DNA of 64,000 nt from an uncultured Thermoproteales archaeon (GCA_938027595.1 CALJAK010000002.1:62001-126000), one strand, 5' to 3'; positions 17,043 to 27,033 are shown, counted from the first letter of the stretch. A program made the numbers and translations. Notes: generated from the letters alone by a model not told the origin.

Positions 17043-19239
17043 GTTTAGGTATCTCCTCCTTCAGCCCCTTCTTCTTTCTTATCTGTTTGACGAAGTCTTG
17101 TAGCACCGACTCTGGCATGGGGGCCCACCTGGAGAATTGCATAGACCAGAATATCTTACCCGCAGCCGCCGCCCGCAGCTCGTCGCTTATGTTGAAAGAC
17201 TCCAACACCGGCAGCTCGGCTCTCAAATATGCCATGTACTCCTGCTGCGTCATGTCTAGTATCTTGCCTCTGTGTTTGTTCAACACAGAGGTGACTGAGC
17301 CAATGTAGTCCGGCGCTACTTTTATGTCTAACTTCATCAAGGGCTCTAGGAGCGTGGGGCGGGCAGATAAGAAAGCGGCAAATATGGCGTTTTTAGCTGC
17401 AGGCATTATCTGCGCCGGCCCTCTGTGCGCTGGGTCTTCGTGCACCACGGCGTCTACCAACACTACTTTCACTCCTCTGAGTGGCTCTTGCGCTAGAGGT
17501 CCAGCTTCGGTGGACCACCTAAAGCCTTGGATTATGTAATCTCTGATCTCTCTCAAGTACTGAATGCCGGAGGTTCTGTCCACAATGATGTTGAAAAATC
17601 TGTCGTCGATGGCCCAGACACCCCTAGCCTCGTCCGCGTCCCAGCCGGCTTTCTCTCTCAAAATCTTCGCTCTCTCTCTCGGCTCTTGGTCCTCGGTTAT
17701 CTCTTTGAGGGCTATGAGTTCTATAGTAACTTCGTCAAGGGGCTCTACGTATATGTAGAGGCGGTTGTGTTTATTCGGCGACTTGCCCTCCCACGTTTGA
17801 GACCTCTCTCTCACAGTCTCTCTGAACCTTATCAAAGGCGGCGAGACTGTAAACTCAGTCTTAGTCCGCTCCTTCAACAGCCACGTGGCTATTTCCAAAT
17901 GTAGCGTCCCCACGCCGGAGAGAAGAATTTGCCCAGTCTCTTGGTCAATCTTGAGGTCTAGCGTGGGGTCCTCGATCACTAAGTCCTTCAAGGCGTCTAC
18001 TATGCGAGCTAACTCCGCCGGGTTCTTCGGCTCGATGGCGACTGTGACCACCGGCTCGGATATGTACTTCATCTTCTCGAAGGGGGGAATATCAGCTATA
18101 GTCGGCGTGACTAAAGTGTCGCCAGCTCTAGCTTCGTCTACACCCATCAACGCCACTATGTTGCCGGCTGGTAGATAAGGCACGATGATTCTAGTGGGAC
18201 CCATGTATATGTAAGTCTGTAGAATCTTCTTCTTGAATTTCCTACCTATGATGTAAATCTCGTCTCCCTCTCTCACAGTGCCCGCGAACACTCTGCCGGT
18301 GGCGATCAACCCTGCGTGTGGGTCTTTAACTACTTTACTAACGGCGATTACCGTGGGCGCGTTGGGGTCCGCATCTAGAAGCGCTTTGCCAATTTCACTG
18401 TTTAAATCGCCGCGCCACAATCTGGGGATTCTATACCTCTGAGCCACGTTGGGGGGAGGCACGTGCTCTATGATCATGGAGAGTATTGTTTTGTACAGGG
18501 GAAACTCCTGCGCCAACTGGTCCACTTGCCCCCTCTCGTAGGCGTCTACAATATTGCTAAACTTAATGCCAGCCTTTTGAGCCTGCGGAATTGTGATACC
18601 CCACTTGTGCAGCGCCGAGCCCATAGCCATCTGGCCCTTAGCTGGGTCTATCTTCCACTTGTCTCTAAACTCGGGCGGGGCGAACATGTCTATCAAATTG
18701 TTGAAGTCTTTCACAATGTTTAAAATCCTCTGTTGAATCTCCTGCGGAGACAGCCTGAGCTCTTTGATCAACCTATCTATCTTGTTTATGAAGAGAACAG
18801 GCCTTACGTATTCCTCTAAGGCTTGTCTAACCACTGTCTCTGTCTGCGTCATGACGCCCTCCACCGAGTCTACTACCACCAAACCGCCGTCCATAACCCT
18901 CAGCGACCTAGTGACGTGACCAGTGAAATCGACGTGACCCGGCGTGTCTACGAAATTTATCAAGTAGGGCTTCCCGCCGTATTCGAAATAGAGCGATATG
19001 TTTGCAGCTTTGACAGTCATCTGCCGCAGTTGTTCGATCGGCACGTAATCCATAGCCAACGCCTTGCCGGCCACTTTCGGCGACAACAACCCAGCTCCCA
19101 TCAACAACGAGTCGCTCGTGGTGGTTTTGCCGTGGTCTACGTGTGCGAGAGTGCCGGCGTTTCTGATCTGCGCTGGGTTTTTCGCGATGGCTAAAATCTC
19201 GTCCAACTGCCTCTCTACGATCTTAACCGCTGAAGACAT
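17017..19239 (-). CDS. fusA: Elongation factor 2
   Basis: The 740-residue length and features are those of archaeal EF-2: G1 AHVDHGKTT near residue 31, G3 DTPGHVDF, G4 NKIDRL and the domain IV loop VHEDPAHRGPAQ. The histidine in AHRG is the residue converted to diphthamide. It moves tRNA and mRNA through the ribosome. A diphthine-ammonia ligase-like gene (49183-49914) in this window fits that modification. The TATA box tatataaatt lies about 23 bp upstream of the ATG. The 3' end overlaps the RHH gene. Confidence 0.97.
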   Translation of the reverse strand: MSSAVKIVERQLDEILAIAKNPAQIRNAGTLAHVDHGKTTTSDSLLMGAGLLSPKVAGKALAMDYVPIEQLRQMTVKAANISLYFEYGGKPYLINFVDTPGHVDFTGHVTRSLRVMDGGLVVVDSVEGVMTQTETVVRQALEEYVRPVLFINKIDRLIKELRLSPQEIQQRILNIVKDFNNLIDMFAPPEFRDKWKIDPAKGQMAMGSALHKWGITIPQAQKAGIKFSNIVDAYERGQVDQLAQEFPLYKTILSMIIEHVPPPNVAQRYRIPRLWRGDLNSEIGKALLDADPNAPTVIAVSKVVKDPHAGLIATGRVFAGTVREGDEIYIIGRKFKKKILQTYIYMGPTRIIVPYLPAGNIVALMGVDEARAGDTLVTPTIADIPPFEKMKYISEPVVTVAIEPKNPAELARIVDALKDLVIEDPTLDLKIDQETGQILLSGVGTLHLEIATWLLKERTKTEFTVSPPLIRFRETVRERSQTWEGKSPNKHNRLYIYVEPLDEVTIELIALKEITEDQEPRERAKILREKAGWDADEARGVWAIDDRFFNIIVDRTSGIQYLREIRDYIIQGFRWSTEAGPLAQEPLRGVKVVLVDAVVHEDPAHRGPAQIMPAAKNAIFAAFLSARPTLLEPLMKLDIKVAPDYIGSVTSVLNKHRGKILDMTQQEYMAYLRAELPVLESFNISDELRAAAAGKIFWSMQFSRWAPMPESVLQDFVKQIRKKKGLKEEIPKPTDFVESY

Positions 19240-19267
19240 AGCCCCGTTGAATCTTTAATTTATATAC

Positions 19268-19852
19268 TTAAAGCCCCCGTAGGAAGTAAACGTGTAGACT
19301 AGTTGTGGACAACTCCGGGTGGAAGACTGTGGCTAAGTGCGGCTTTTGTAAAACCACAGCCGCAGTGGCGCCGAAGCCGGGCGTCTCTACATAAGCCAGG
19401 GGCTCCGCCCTGCCCCAAGTCTTCACAATCGCCGGAGCTCTGATGAAGACAGCTCTCACTCTACCCACTTCTCTCACCTCTAGCTCGGTTTCGAAAGAAT
19501 TTCTCTGACGCCCATAGGCGTTACGCACCACTTCTATATCTAACACACCCAACGTTTTCTGTCTAGTGGAGCCGACAACTCTATCTCTAACTTCCCTAGC
19601 CAGAAACACAACCCCGGCGCATGTGGCGAAGACCGGCAGTCCCCCCTCGATCGCTTTCTTCAACTGCCCCACGTCAGCCAAAGCGGAAAACGTAGTAGAC
19701 TCCCCCCCGGGCAGAACCAAGGCCGAGACGTCTCCCAAATTCTTCTTCACTCTAACTACTTCAATTGTCTTGCCCAACTCGGCGGCGGCTTTTCTCAAGG
19801 CATATTCATGCTCCTCGACATCGCCTTGCAGAGACAAAATACCGATTTTCAT
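19268..19852 (-). CDS. pdxT: Pyridoxal 5'-phosphate synthase, glutaminase subunit
   Basis: The 194-residue class I glutaminase starts [18 protein letters not shown], typical of PdxT. It has GGEST, the nucleophile in [11 protein letters not shown] and the catalytic His-Glu in FHPELS. It supplies ammonia to PdxS for direct formation of PLP from ribose 5-phosphate, glyceraldehyde 3-phosphate and glutamine. The ATG overlaps the stop of pdxS, so the stoichiometric partners are translated together. Confidence 0.94.
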   Translation of the reverse strand: MKIGILSLQGDVEEHEYALRKAAAELGKTIEVVRVKKNLGDVSALVLPGGESTTFSALADVGQLKKAIEGGLPVFATCAGVVFLAREVRDRVVGSTRQKTLGVLDIEVVRNAYGRQRNSFETELEVREVGRVRAVFIRAPAIVKTWGRAEPLAYVETPGFGATAAVVLQKPHLATVFHPELSTTSLHVYFLRGL

Positions 19853-20829
19853 AAACCTCTAGTCTGTAACAACTCCTCCGGTTTAAGCGTTCTTATATCT
19901 ATTCCCAACATGGCGCTCTTCTCGCTAACCATACGCTGAGCTTCCACCACAGCTTCCGGATCGTCCCAGTGTGCCGTGGCGTACACTATTGCTCTTGCTC
20001 TCTCTAGGGGGTCTTGACTCTTGAATATTCCAGAGCCCACGAAAACGCCATCGGCGCCTAACCACATCATCAACGCAGCGTCGGCAGGCGTGGCAATGCC
20101 GCCAGCGGCGAATGTGACCACCGGCAGCCTCCCCAGTCTGGCGGTCAAAGCCACTAACTCTATGGGCACTTGACACTGCCGCGAGAAATCTCTCACTCTC
20201 TCCTCGTCTCTAGAGAGAGAACGTATAGACCCCATGATGGCTTTGAAGTGTTTAACTGCCTCAGACACGTTCCCAGTCCCAGCCTCTCCCTTAGATCTAA
20301 TCATAGCTGCGCCCTCCGAAATCCTCCTGAGAGCTTCGCACAAATCCCGAGCGCCGTTTACGAAGGGCACGTCAAAAATCCACTTGTTGATGTGGTGTTG
20401 TTCATCCACAGGCGTCAACACTTCGGATTCGTCTATCAAATCTACTCCAATAGTCTCCAGCAGAAAAGCCTCGTAGTAGTGTCCAATTCTCACCTTAGCC
20501 GAAATTGGGATAGTGACGTGAGCCATTATGTCTTCTATAACTTTAATATCTGCAGTTCTAGCCACACCGCCAGCTTTTCTCACGTCATATGGCAATTTGT
20601 CAAGCACCATAACGCCCACTGCCCCAGCTTCTTCAGCTATCTGCGCTTGTTCAACATTTGTCACATCCATAATCACGCCGTGTTTCAACATGGCGGGAAA
20701 ACCGTATTTTACAGACAGAGGCGCAGACCCCCCACTCCACTTGATTCCACTCTCCCTGAGACGATCTCTAATTTCTAACATGTCGTAAAAGATAGACTCC
20801 AACCTCTCTAACACCTCCAGCGAATTCAC
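19849..20829 (-). CDS. pdxS: Pyridoxal 5'-phosphate synthase, PdxS subunit
   Basis: The chosen start, GTG 20829, gives 326 residues. The (beta/alpha)8 barrel has [18 protein letters not shown], the catalytic lysine regions [12 protein letters not shown] and [11 protein letters not shown], and [18 protein letters not shown]. An open frame continues 84 codons further upstream with no family similarity, and I reject it. TTTTTAAT about 30 bp before the GTG is the likely TATA box. PdxS assembles PLP in a dodecamer with PdxT; many PLP enzymes in this window (TrpB, LysJ, cystathionine enzyme) depend on its product. Confidence 0.93.
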   Translation of the reverse strand: MNSLEVLERLESIFYDMLEIRDRLRESGIKWSGGSAPLSVKYGFPAMLKHGVIMDVTNVEQAQIAEEAGAVGVMVLDKLPYDVRKAGGVARTADIKVIEDIMAHVTIPISAKVRIGHYYEAFLLETIGVDLIDESEVLTPVDEQHHINKWIFDVPFVNGARDLCEALRRISEGAAMIRSKGEAGTGNVSEAVKHFKAIMGSIRSLSRDEERVRDFSRQCQVPIELVALTARLGRLPVVTFAAGGIATPADAALMMWLGADGVFVGSGIFKSQDPLERARAIVYATAHWDDPEAVVEAQRMVSEKSAMLGIDIRTLKPEELLQTRGL

Positions 20830-21479
20830 TATAGACACAAGACGTACAACAAGCACATTAAAAACATTAACGACGGAGGAGACAACGCAGTGCACCACAC
20901 ACTTCGCAGTCGACTCCACCGCGCAGCTCCCGGCGGAAAACCGAAGCTCTTGTGAGCAGAATAGGCGGGAGAGCTCGAGGGCCGAAAACATCGCCGCCCA
21001 TAAGATTATTATCGAGATAATTGCCGTTAGATTAAGCCACACACGAAAAACGCTAGTGTGCGACTTTTCGCAGATTGACATCTCGCCGTAGCCCCTAGGT
21101 CTACTAAAAGCCGCCAGTTTGCCATTGCATTAGAGAAAGCCGTCGATAGTTGACAGAATTGCGTTAGAAACTTAATGCGGCTGTGAAAACTCCGGCGGTG
21201 CCTTCCTGGGGTTTTCTAACACTTCAAGCTCTTAAGAGCGTCTGCCACCTCGGCGAGGCCGTCTAAGTGATTTAAACCTTAGTACACTGTGTGCAACGTA
21301 CGGAGACACGATGTATCTACAGCGGCTGGAGCTATTACACACGGAAGCGTCCATGAAAAATCTCTTCTTCTGTTTTTTCAATTTCTCAACTCCCTATGTC
21401 GCAATGCGGAAACTTAACGCCGTTGGTGCTAAATCTCCACATCCACGTAGTTCACGAAACTCTAGAAGACAACAGGTGG
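20830..21479. other. 650-bp gap without a convincing protein gene
   Basis: The gap lies between thiC (ending at 21480) and pdxS (starting at 20829), both minus strand. Short open frames exist but lack promoter spacing and family-like composition. Several stems can be drawn: GCGTTA/TAATGC at 21161-21178 with a 6-nt loop, an outer AGCCG/CGGCT pair around it, and an imperfect AGCTC-CCCG / CGGGAGCT pairing at about 20924-20976. I found no RNase P, SRP RNA, tRNA or TPP-riboswitch signature. An unidentified structured RNA or a long pdxS leader is possible. Confidence 0.35.
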
Positions 21480-22769
21480 CTATATCGTTTTTGCTTGTTG
21501 CATAACCATAAGCATGGGGCAGTAACCTCCACACATGGTGCACCCCCTCACTTTCGGTTTTCCGTATTGTGTATACACTCGGTACGCTCGCTCTGGGTCT
21601 ATCAATCGTTTTATCATCTCGTCCCACATCAAGCGGCTTCTATAGTGGCTTACTTCGTTGTCCCAACTCTTCGCTTTATTCCCAAGTTTCACAATATCGC
21701 CTATGTGTGCAGCAATGCGGTATGAAATAGCGCCTTGTTCCACTTGCTCCGGCGTGGGGAGAGAGAGGTGTTCAGCTGGCGTGAGGTAACACAATAAATC
21801 TGCCCCTGCTGCAGCCGCCATGGCTGCACCAACGGCGGAAGCTATGTGGTCGTAAGGCGCAGTTACGTCGGTGGGGAGAGGCCCTAAAACATAATACGGC
21901 ACGCCCCCCGTCAGCCGTTTTTCTAGTTTGATACTCCATATTATATCATTGAGGGGGACGTGCCCCGGGCCCTCTATCATTACTTGAACTCCCTTCTCAA
22001 TAGCTCTCTTTGCCAATCTCGCTGCTTCTATCAATTCTGCGATGTGAAACTCGTCGTGAGCGTCGGCAATTGCGCCTGGACGTAGAGCATCGCCTATGGA
22101 AATCGTGGCGTCATATTCTGCGAAGAGCTCTAGTAGATAATCCCAATGCGTGCGGTAGGGGTTTTCCGCTTTGTTGTGAAGCATCCAACCAATTAACATG
22201 TCTCCGCCTCGAGAAACTACTGGAATGATTCTGTTGCTTTTTAGAACTTTAGTAGCTAAGTCTAGAGTTACGGCGGCGTGGATTGTCATAAAAGCCACGC
22301 CGTCTTTCAATTGTTTCTCTATAGTTTTGAACAAGTCTTCTTCTGTGAAGTAAGCCCCCCCGCTTTTTTTAGAGAAAGACTCTATGAAGACTTGGTATAT
22401 GGGCACAGTGCCCACCGGCAGTTTTGACTTAGCTATAACCATTCGCCGTATTGTATCTAAATCGCCGCCTACGCTGAGGTCCATAATTGTATCTCCCCAC
22501 TTGTTTGCAATTTCTACTTTCTCCATTTCTGCCTCTATATTTACAACTTCTGTGGATGTGCCTATGTTTATGTTTATTTTTGTACTAAGCCCCCTCCCAA
22601 TGGCCACAAGCCTCTCTGGAGGCTTTTTGACATTCCTCAACACAATTACTTGACCGGCAGCTATGCGTGACCTCAATTTTTCTTCCGATATTTTCTCTAG
22701 TTTAGCTATAGTTCTTACCTCGTCTGAAACCCGCCCCTCTGCGCTTATGGATATTAACGTTTTATCCAT
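21480..22769 (-). CDS. thiC: Phosphomethylpyrimidine synthase (HMP-P synthase)
   Basis: The 429-residue length fits archaeal ThiC. The C-terminal [10 protein letters not shown] motif provides the C-x2-C-x3-C cluster ligands of this non-classical radical SAM enzyme. Internal signatures include [32 protein letters not shown] and [13 protein letters not shown], which bind aminoimidazole ribotide and metal. It makes the thiamine pyrimidine from AIR. purE and purK nearby also consume AIR, which may explain the clustering. The ATG lies near a TATA region shared with the divergent gene. Confidence 0.95.
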   Translation of the reverse strand: MDKTLISISAEGRVSDEVRTIAKLEKISEEKLRSRIAAGQVIVLRNVKKPPERLVAIGRGLSTKININIGTSTEVVNIEAEMEKVEIANKWGDTIMDLSVGGDLDTIRRMVIAKSKLPVGTVPIYQVFIESFSKKSGGAYFTEEDLFKTIEKQLKDGVAFMTIHAAVTLDLATKVLKSNRIIPVVSRGGDMLIGWMLHNKAENPYRTHWDYLLELFAEYDATISIGDALRPGAIADAHDEFHIAELIEAARLAKRAIEKGVQVMIEGPGHVPLNDIIWSIKLEKRLTGGVPYYVLGPLPTDVTAPYDHIASAVGAAMAAAAGADLLCYLTPAEHLSLPTPEQVEQGAISYRIAAHIGDIVKLGNKAKSWDNEVSHYRSRLMWDEMIKRLIDPERAYRVYTQYGKPKVRGCTMCGGYCPMLMVMQQAKTI

Positions 22770-22783
22770 AGCCCAAAAGTGAT

Positions 22784-22815
22784 TGATATATATAAGGATT
22801 TAGGTTTATATATAC
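22784..22815. promoter_or_regulatory. Divergent promoter region, thiC / purE operon
   Basis: tatatataag (22786-22795) read on the minus strand is about 21 bp from the thiC ATG. tttatatata (22804-22813) is 22-26 bp upstream of the ATG at 22830 on the plus strand. Confidence 0.5.
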
Positions 22816-22829
22816 AAGGAATACATGAC

Positions 22830-23333
22830 ATGGAGGGAGCCGAGTTGTTGTACAGAGCGTTTCTAGGCCGCATCTACGGACGACATCTTCTCGAAAAAGT
22901 AGAAGACGTAACTATTGTATACGACGATACGCCTAGTTGTGTAGCAATTGCAGCGTCTGTAACTGCTGTGTTAGAAAACGTAGTAAACGTCGTCAAGCCG
23001 GAGGAGTTAACTCATGAAGTAGACAACGCTCTGTTAGTAATGAGTCCACACCTACAGAATTTGGGAGAGAGAGCTGCTTCAGTCTTGAGAAAAGTGAGAA
23101 AATTCGTGGCTTTACATACGCCAGTCTTCTACGCCTTAGATGACGTTAAAGAAGCTGTGGAATTATTGAGAGGTAAGGAAGTTAGATTCGCAGTGAGAGA
23201 AACGCCACGGGAAATAATTTTCTATAGAGTGTCTCTCTCAAACGGCGAAGTAAAACTAGAGCCGTATTTCACAAAAACTCTATCTCCGAGAGAGATGGAA
23301 ATCGTTAGGAAATTCGAAGTTTTGAAAACATGA
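22830..23333 (+). CDS. Conserved hypothetical protein in the purE operon
   Basis: 167 residues from ATG 22830; a GTG at 22779 would add 17 residues but lies before the TATA box. The sequence is a mixed alpha/beta protein with [17 protein letters not shown] near the N-terminus and a basic [18 protein letters not shown] region. I do not recognise it. purE starts within its stop codon (ATGA), which implies coupled expression with purine synthesis. Confidence 0.65.
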   Translation: MEGAELLYRAFLGRIYGRHLLEKVEDVTIVYDDTPSCVAIAASVTAVLENVVNVVKPEELTHEVDNALLVMSPHLQNLGERAASVLRKVRKFVALHTPVFYALDDVKEAVELLRGKEVRFAVRETPREIIFYRVSLSNGEVKLEPYFTKTLSPREMEIVRKFEVLKT

Positions 23334-23812
23334 GAGTAGCGGTAATTATGGGGTCTATAAACGACTTGGAAATTATGAAAGAAGCGTTACAAGTGTTGGA
23401 ATCTCTCGGCATTCCGTACGAAGCTAGAGTAGTAAGCGCGCATAGAACGCCGGATTTTATGTATCAATTCGCTAGAGAGGCGGAGGATAAATTCGACGTG
23501 ATTATCGCCGGCGCCGGCGGCGCGGCTCACTTGCCTGGAATGACTGCTTCATTAACGCCTCTACCCGTAGTGGGCGTTCCAATACCAACTAAACACCTGG
23601 GCGGCCTCGACTCTTTGCTTTCTATTGTGCAAATGCCTAGGGGCACTCCTGTGGCTACAGTAGCTATCGGTAACGCCGCAAACGCCGCATATTTAGCTGC
23701 GAGAATACTTGGAGTTAAATATCCAAATATACGGGAGAAAATTCGGGAACATATGGCTAGAGTGAGAGATGAGGTTTTATCAACGTCGTTTATTAAATCG
23801 TTTGATATATAA
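23330..23812 (+). CDS. purE: N5-carboxyaminoimidazole ribonucleotide mutase
   Basis: 160 residues with the class I PurE signatures: [12 protein letters not shown] at residues 5-16, the SAHRTPDFM loop with the catalytic histidine, [12 protein letters not shown] and [22 protein letters not shown]-type binding segments, and the [11 protein letters not shown]-terminal helix. It converts N5-CAIR to CAIR. Its substrate is made by PurK, encoded 1.6 kb downstream, so the two-step bacterial-type route is used. Confidence 0.95.
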   Translation: MRVAVIMGSINDLEIMKEALQVLESLGIPYEARVVSAHRTPDFMYQFAREAEDKFDVIIAGAGGAAHLPGMTASLTPLPVVGVPIPTKHLGGLDSLLSIVQMPRGTPVATVAIGNAANAAYLAARILGVKYPNIREKIREHMARVRDEVLSTSFIKSFDI

Positions 23813-23833
23813 GACTAGCGCCATGAGATTACT

Positions 23834-24148
23834 GTGAAAGTAAAATGCCCCATCTGCGGCGTTGATTTAGACGTGGAACTCAATCAACTCCCCAAACCCG
23901 TGGGGGGGCTATGGGAAGCGGTTGTGATACATAGCGGACATTGTTTTAAAATGTACTTAGACGAAACGAATTTCGTGAGGCGGACTTCTCCCGCTTTGTG
24001 TATACACGCCGACGAGTTAACTACTTATGTAAATGGAGATAGAGCGGTAATTGTAGACAGAAGTGGAAGCGTTGAAATACCTGGGGGTTACATAAAAAAC
24101 GTCATTTTGGTAGAATTAGAGATAAAGAAATGGGGTACCAAGACTTAG
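23834..24148 (+). CDS. Small zinc-ribbon-like protein
   Basis: 104 residues beginning KVKCPICGVDLDVEL, a CPxC knuckle, followed by a HSGHC motif near residue 35 and a single CIH at about 57. Together these could bind one zinc. It starts with GTG 21 bp after purE and overlaps the next gene by 19 bp. The protein may act with the downstream roadblock proteins. I do not recognise a named family. Confidence 0.6.
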   Translation: MKVKCPICGVDLDVELNQLPKPVGGLWEAVVIHSGHCFKMYLDETNFVRRTSPALCIHADELTTYVNGDRAVIVDRSGSVEIPGGYIKNVILVELEIKKWGTKT

Positions 24149-24462
24149 TTACACAAATCATTAAAGATTTTACCGATGTGCAAGGCGTAGCTTTGTTACA
24201 CAAAAATGGGTTTGTAATTGCGTATTTTGGACTAGATAAAGAAATATGGATCCACTTAGCAGATGTGTTGAAAAATGTCACAAAAGTATCTGAACTATTG
24301 AACTCTGATATACACGGCATAGATGTAGTATTCGAGAGGAATAGAGTTGTAATTAGGAGAAAAGAAAACTTAGTAGCAATTGTCATCACTACAATAGACA
24401 TAGATTCTAACATTTCTGACTACATCGCGTTTAAGTTAATTGAAGAAGCGACGGCATTATAA
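24130..24462 (+). CDS. Roadblock/LC7-like small protein
   Basis: 110 residues predicted as alternating helix and strand. The first half (DVQGVALLHKNGFVIAYFG) matches the helix-strand opening of roadblock/LC7 domains, and the second half (NRVVIRRKENLVAIVITT) matches the closing strands. Archaeal roadblock proteins dimerise and often act with small Ras-like GTPases; one such GTPase is encoded at 62690-63160. Similarity is by pattern only. Confidence 0.5.
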   Translation: MGYQDLVTQIIKDFTDVQGVALLHKNGFVIAYFGLDKEIWIHLADVLKNVTKVSELLNSDIHGIDVVFERNRVVIRRKENLVAIVITTIDIDSNISDYIAFKLIEEATAL

Positions 24463-24499
24463 ACGTCGAATTAATATACTATAAGAATATTTGAATTAC

Positions 24500-24856
24500 G
24501 TGGAGGAAAAGTATAGAAGCGAATTAAGTTCTTTTGTTACACGAAGTGGGGGAGACGTCCACGCAGCGTTGTTAGTACGCAAAGACGGCCTCCCCGTCTC
24601 CGCAATTGCGCCGGGGGCGGATGTTAAGTTAATTTCGGCAATTTCCGCGCTTGCCATGGGCGCACTTCGCCGCGTTGGAGAGGAGTTAAAAAGCGGTAGT
24701 TTTAAAATGTCTATAATTAGCTATGAATCCCGCAGTTTGTTAATATACCCAGTCCGCGATGTATACATCGTGGCTTTGATATCGCCAGAAGCAAATTTAG
24801 GGCTAGTGTTGTTAGAAGTAGAAAAACTCGCCCGCCGGCTTCAAGAATTGTTATGA
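24500..24856 (+). CDS. Roadblock/LC7 domain protein
   Basis: 118 residues from GTG 24500. This start sits 24 bp after a TATA box (ttaatatac), whereas the TTG at 24491 is too close. The domain is clearer than in the preceding gene: VHAALLVRKDGLPVSAIAPG, the central helix LISAISALAMGALRRVGEEL, then SYESRSLLIYPV and VALISPEANLGLVLLEVEKL. It probably forms a homo- or heterodimer with the neighbouring protein. The next gene overlaps by 4 bp. Confidence 0.75.
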   Translation: MEEKYRSELSSFVTRSGGDVHAALLVRKDGLPVSAIAPGADVKLISAISALAMGALRRVGEELKSGSFKMSIISYESRSLLIYPVRDVYIVALISPEANLGLVLLEVEKLARRLQELL

Positions 24857-25311
24857 TGCAATTGTTTTCTCTCCTAAAACAAGTACTCAAGGGAGACGTC
24901 CACATAGATGTAAACGAGGGAATTATGACACATAGAGGAGTTCGTGTAGTGGCGGTACCCGTGCCCGCCGTAGTTCTTACGTTACTTGAAATCGCTAATT
25001 TGTTCGGCGAAGCTTCTGTAATTTTTTTCGAACGTGTGGGGGAGGGAGTTGGGTCATCTCTAAAAGAGACAATGGGGTGGAGAGACGGGGGCGAGGCTTT
25101 GAGAGAAATTCCAAACATTATGAAAGTGGGCGGATTCGGTAAGATGTCTATAAGAGAAGATTGGGTACACATGGAAAACCTCCCCACCTCACTCGAGGAC
25201 AGCGCTTTGTTGGCATACTTGAGGGGATTTTTCCGCGGTATGTGTATAGAATTAGAAGACGCTCAAGCCTCTGGCAATAGTTTGAGAGCTAGGTTTAAAC
25301 AAATTTGTTAA
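24853..25311 (+). CDS. V4R-like domain protein coupled to roadblock gene
   Basis: 152 residues starting in ATGA overlap with the roadblock gene. The middle and C-terminal parts (RVGEGVGSSLKETMGW, VGGFGKMSIREDWVHMEN, ALLAYLRGFFRGMCIEL) follow the pattern of V4R small-molecule-binding domains: Gly-rich turn, strand, Asn, then the tail helix before a final strand. The conserved cysteines of many V4R proteins are largely missing. A sensor role is an inference from the fold pattern. Confidence 0.45.
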   Translation: MMQLFSLLKQVLKGDVHIDVNEGIMTHRGVRVVAVPVPAVVLTLLEIANLFGEASVIFFERVGEGVGSSLKETMGWRDGGEALREIPNIMKVGGFGKMSIREDWVHMENLPTSLEDSALLAYLRGFFRGMCIELEDAQASGNSLRARFKQIC

Positions 25312-25365
25312 TGATAACGCATACTTAAGCGGTATAGAGATAAATTATTTAAACAATTGTTACAC

Positions 25366-26526
25366 ATGGAGCTGCTTATACTCGGCGGGGGGCAATTGGC
25401 GTTGATGTTGTGCTGGGCTGTGCAGAGATTGCCCACAGTCATTAAATACGTAGATGCCGAGTCAGCTCCAGCGAGTCGATGTGCCGAATTAGCCGTAGAC
25501 CCATACGCAGAAATTGAAAACAGCGACGTAGTTACGTTTGAGTTTGAAAACGTAGACTTCGACTTAGCTACATATGCAGAGAAGTTGGGAAAACTCAAAC
25601 CCAAGTTGGACTACCTAAGGATAAAGAGGAGTAGGATATGGGAGAGGGAGTTTTTCAAATCGTTGGGGGTACCCACTGTGCGGTGGAGAGTGGCTAATGG
25701 AGGTTTTGAAGCTCTAGAGATAGCTAGAGAGTGGGGTAAAGCAGTGGTGAAAATACCCACAGGCGGTTACGACGGGAGGGGTCAATATATATACCCTAGA
25801 GAGTCTGAGTTAATAGAAAGACTAACTGGCTCTTTGTTAGTAGAGGAGTATGTAAACATCGAGAGGGAGTTCTCTATTGTAGCCGTCCGTGGAGAAGACG
25901 GCGATGTGTACTTCTACCCACCCGCCCAGAATTATTACGTAGACGGGATTTTAGTTTGGAACATCGCTCCCGTTGACGCACCGCCCGAGGCGTATGATTA
26001 CGTCTACAAAATATTAGAGTGGGGGAAATACGTGGGGATAATCGCCGTGGAGTTTTTCCAAACTAAAAACGGCGTGTTGATCAACGAAATTGCGCCGAGA
26101 GTCCACAACACTGGCCACTGGACTCTTGAGACAGACGCCAGTCAGTTTGAAAACCACGTGAGGGCGGTGTTGGGGCTGCCCATAAAGGAGCCCAAAGTTT
26201 TGAAACCCACTGCAATGGTTAACATCCTTGGGAGGCGATTTGACGAACTTCCCGTGGGGGAGTTGGAGAAAGTGGGTAAAATATATTGGTATAACAAAAC
26301 GGAAGTTAAACCCAGGAGGAAGATGGGGCATGTGAACATTGTTGGAAATACGTCGAGAGAAGTATTTGAAGAAGTTAGAAAAACATTGACATTGATATAT
26401 GGACGGGAATTCGCACGTTTAGTTTTGAAACACACAACTACACGACAGTCAGAAAATTCCCGTAACTTCCCACAGAGTGCCCACTCCAGCGTTAGTAACG
26501 CGGGCGGTAACAGACAGATTGCCTAA
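25366..26526 (+). CDS. purK: N5-carboxyaminoimidazole ribonucleotide synthase
   Basis: About 386 residues. The ATP-grasp domain has LGGGQLALMLC at the start, KIPTGGYDGRGQY in the central loop, VEEYVNIEREFSIV and INEIAPRVHNTGHWTLE in the C-lobe. It adds bicarbonate to AIR using ATP; PurE then rearranges the product. The ATG at 25366 follows a TATA box by about 21-25 bp. The last roughly 30 residues, after the expected family end, are Ser/Thr/Asn-rich and without family similarity. Confidence 0.92.
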   Translation: MELLILGGGQLALMLCWAVQRLPTVIKYVDAESAPASRCAELAVDPYAEIENSDVVTFEFENVDFDLATYAEKLGKLKPKLDYLRIKRSRIWEREFFKSLGVPTVRWRVANGGFEALEIAREWGKAVVKIPTGGYDGRGQYIYPRESELIERLTGSLLVEEYVNIEREFSIVAVRGEDGDVYFYPPAQNYYVDGILVWNIAPVDAPPEAYDYVYKILEWGKYVGIIAVEFFQTKNGVLINEIAPRVHNTGHWTLETDASQFENHVRAVLGLPIKEPKVLKPTAMVNILGRRFDELPVGELEKVGKIYWYNKTEVKPRRKMGHVNIVGNTSREVFEEVRKTLTLIYGREFARLVLKHTTTRQSENSRNFPQSAHSSVSNAGGNRQIA

Positions 26527-26647
26527 ACTTGTACGCCGGGTCGAGAATAAAGCCTATGTGGCGGCGCCCCCGGCGGAGGTTTTGGGAAACCCAGCGCTTG
26601 AATTTGTAAAAACTCGAGATGGCGAGACGCTGGAGGCCTTCCTTTTG

Positions 26648-26902
26648 TTAGTTAGAACGGTTGCTTCTCCTATTTAACAACGTTTCGCCTGTCTCTAGTT
26701 TTATCTCCACTATCCTGTGGTATGGTATGTATTTCTCGCCTTCGCTTGTGGCGATCACTACGCCGCTCGCGCCTATTTCTATTATTGCATCTACAGACGC
26801 TGCGCTTTCCCCAGTGGGAGTCCCCCTGTCTATGTACCAGAAATGTCCTTTACAGTTAGTCCACTTGAGTTTGTTAAATATCTGCCGCATGGGGTTTGTC
26901 AT
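26648..26902 (-). CDS. DUF504 / MJ1316-type small protein
   Basis: About 84 residues. The N-terminal PMRQIFNKLKW and the later IPYHRIVEIKLETGETLL are characteristic of the UPF0248/DUF504 family, which has been proposed to recognise RNA or RNA ends. The ATG at 26902 is 24 bp from the TATA box (26921-26930); an in-frame ATG at 26914 is too close. It is monocistronic and convergent with purK. Confidence 0.8.
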   Translation of the reverse strand: MTNPMRQIFNKLKWTNCKGHFWYIDRGTPTGESAASVDAIIEIGASGVVIATSEGEKYIPYHRIVEIKLETGETLLNRRSNRSN

Positions 26903-27033
26903 ATAGAATTTCATGTGTTTACTATATATACGCGCTGTGTAGTATGTGTATGGATCCCAGGGGCAACGTTTGGATCAAGATCTTGAGGAAAAAAGATAAG
27001 AGATAAAATTTAAATTAGGCAAACACTTGAGGC

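Noticed and set aside
20830-21081. 84-codon upstream extension of pdxS
   Set aside because: It lacks any PdxS similarity, and the family N-terminus ([18 protein letters not shown]) starts after it. A TATA-like element lies within it.
20830-21479. RNase P RNA, SRP RNA or TPP riboswitch in the 650-bp gap
   Set aside because: I looked for the RNase P CR-I and CR-V sequences, SRP loop motifs and the TPP CUGAGA/CUGAUC core on both strands and found none convincing; a lone acagaa at 21152 is not enough.
26477-26677. 66-codon plus-strand open frame (GTG start) overlapping the end of purK
   Set aside because: There is no TATA box, no recognisable family, and it overlaps genes on both sides. It remains possible as a small protein, since the PurK tail in this area also lacks family similarity.
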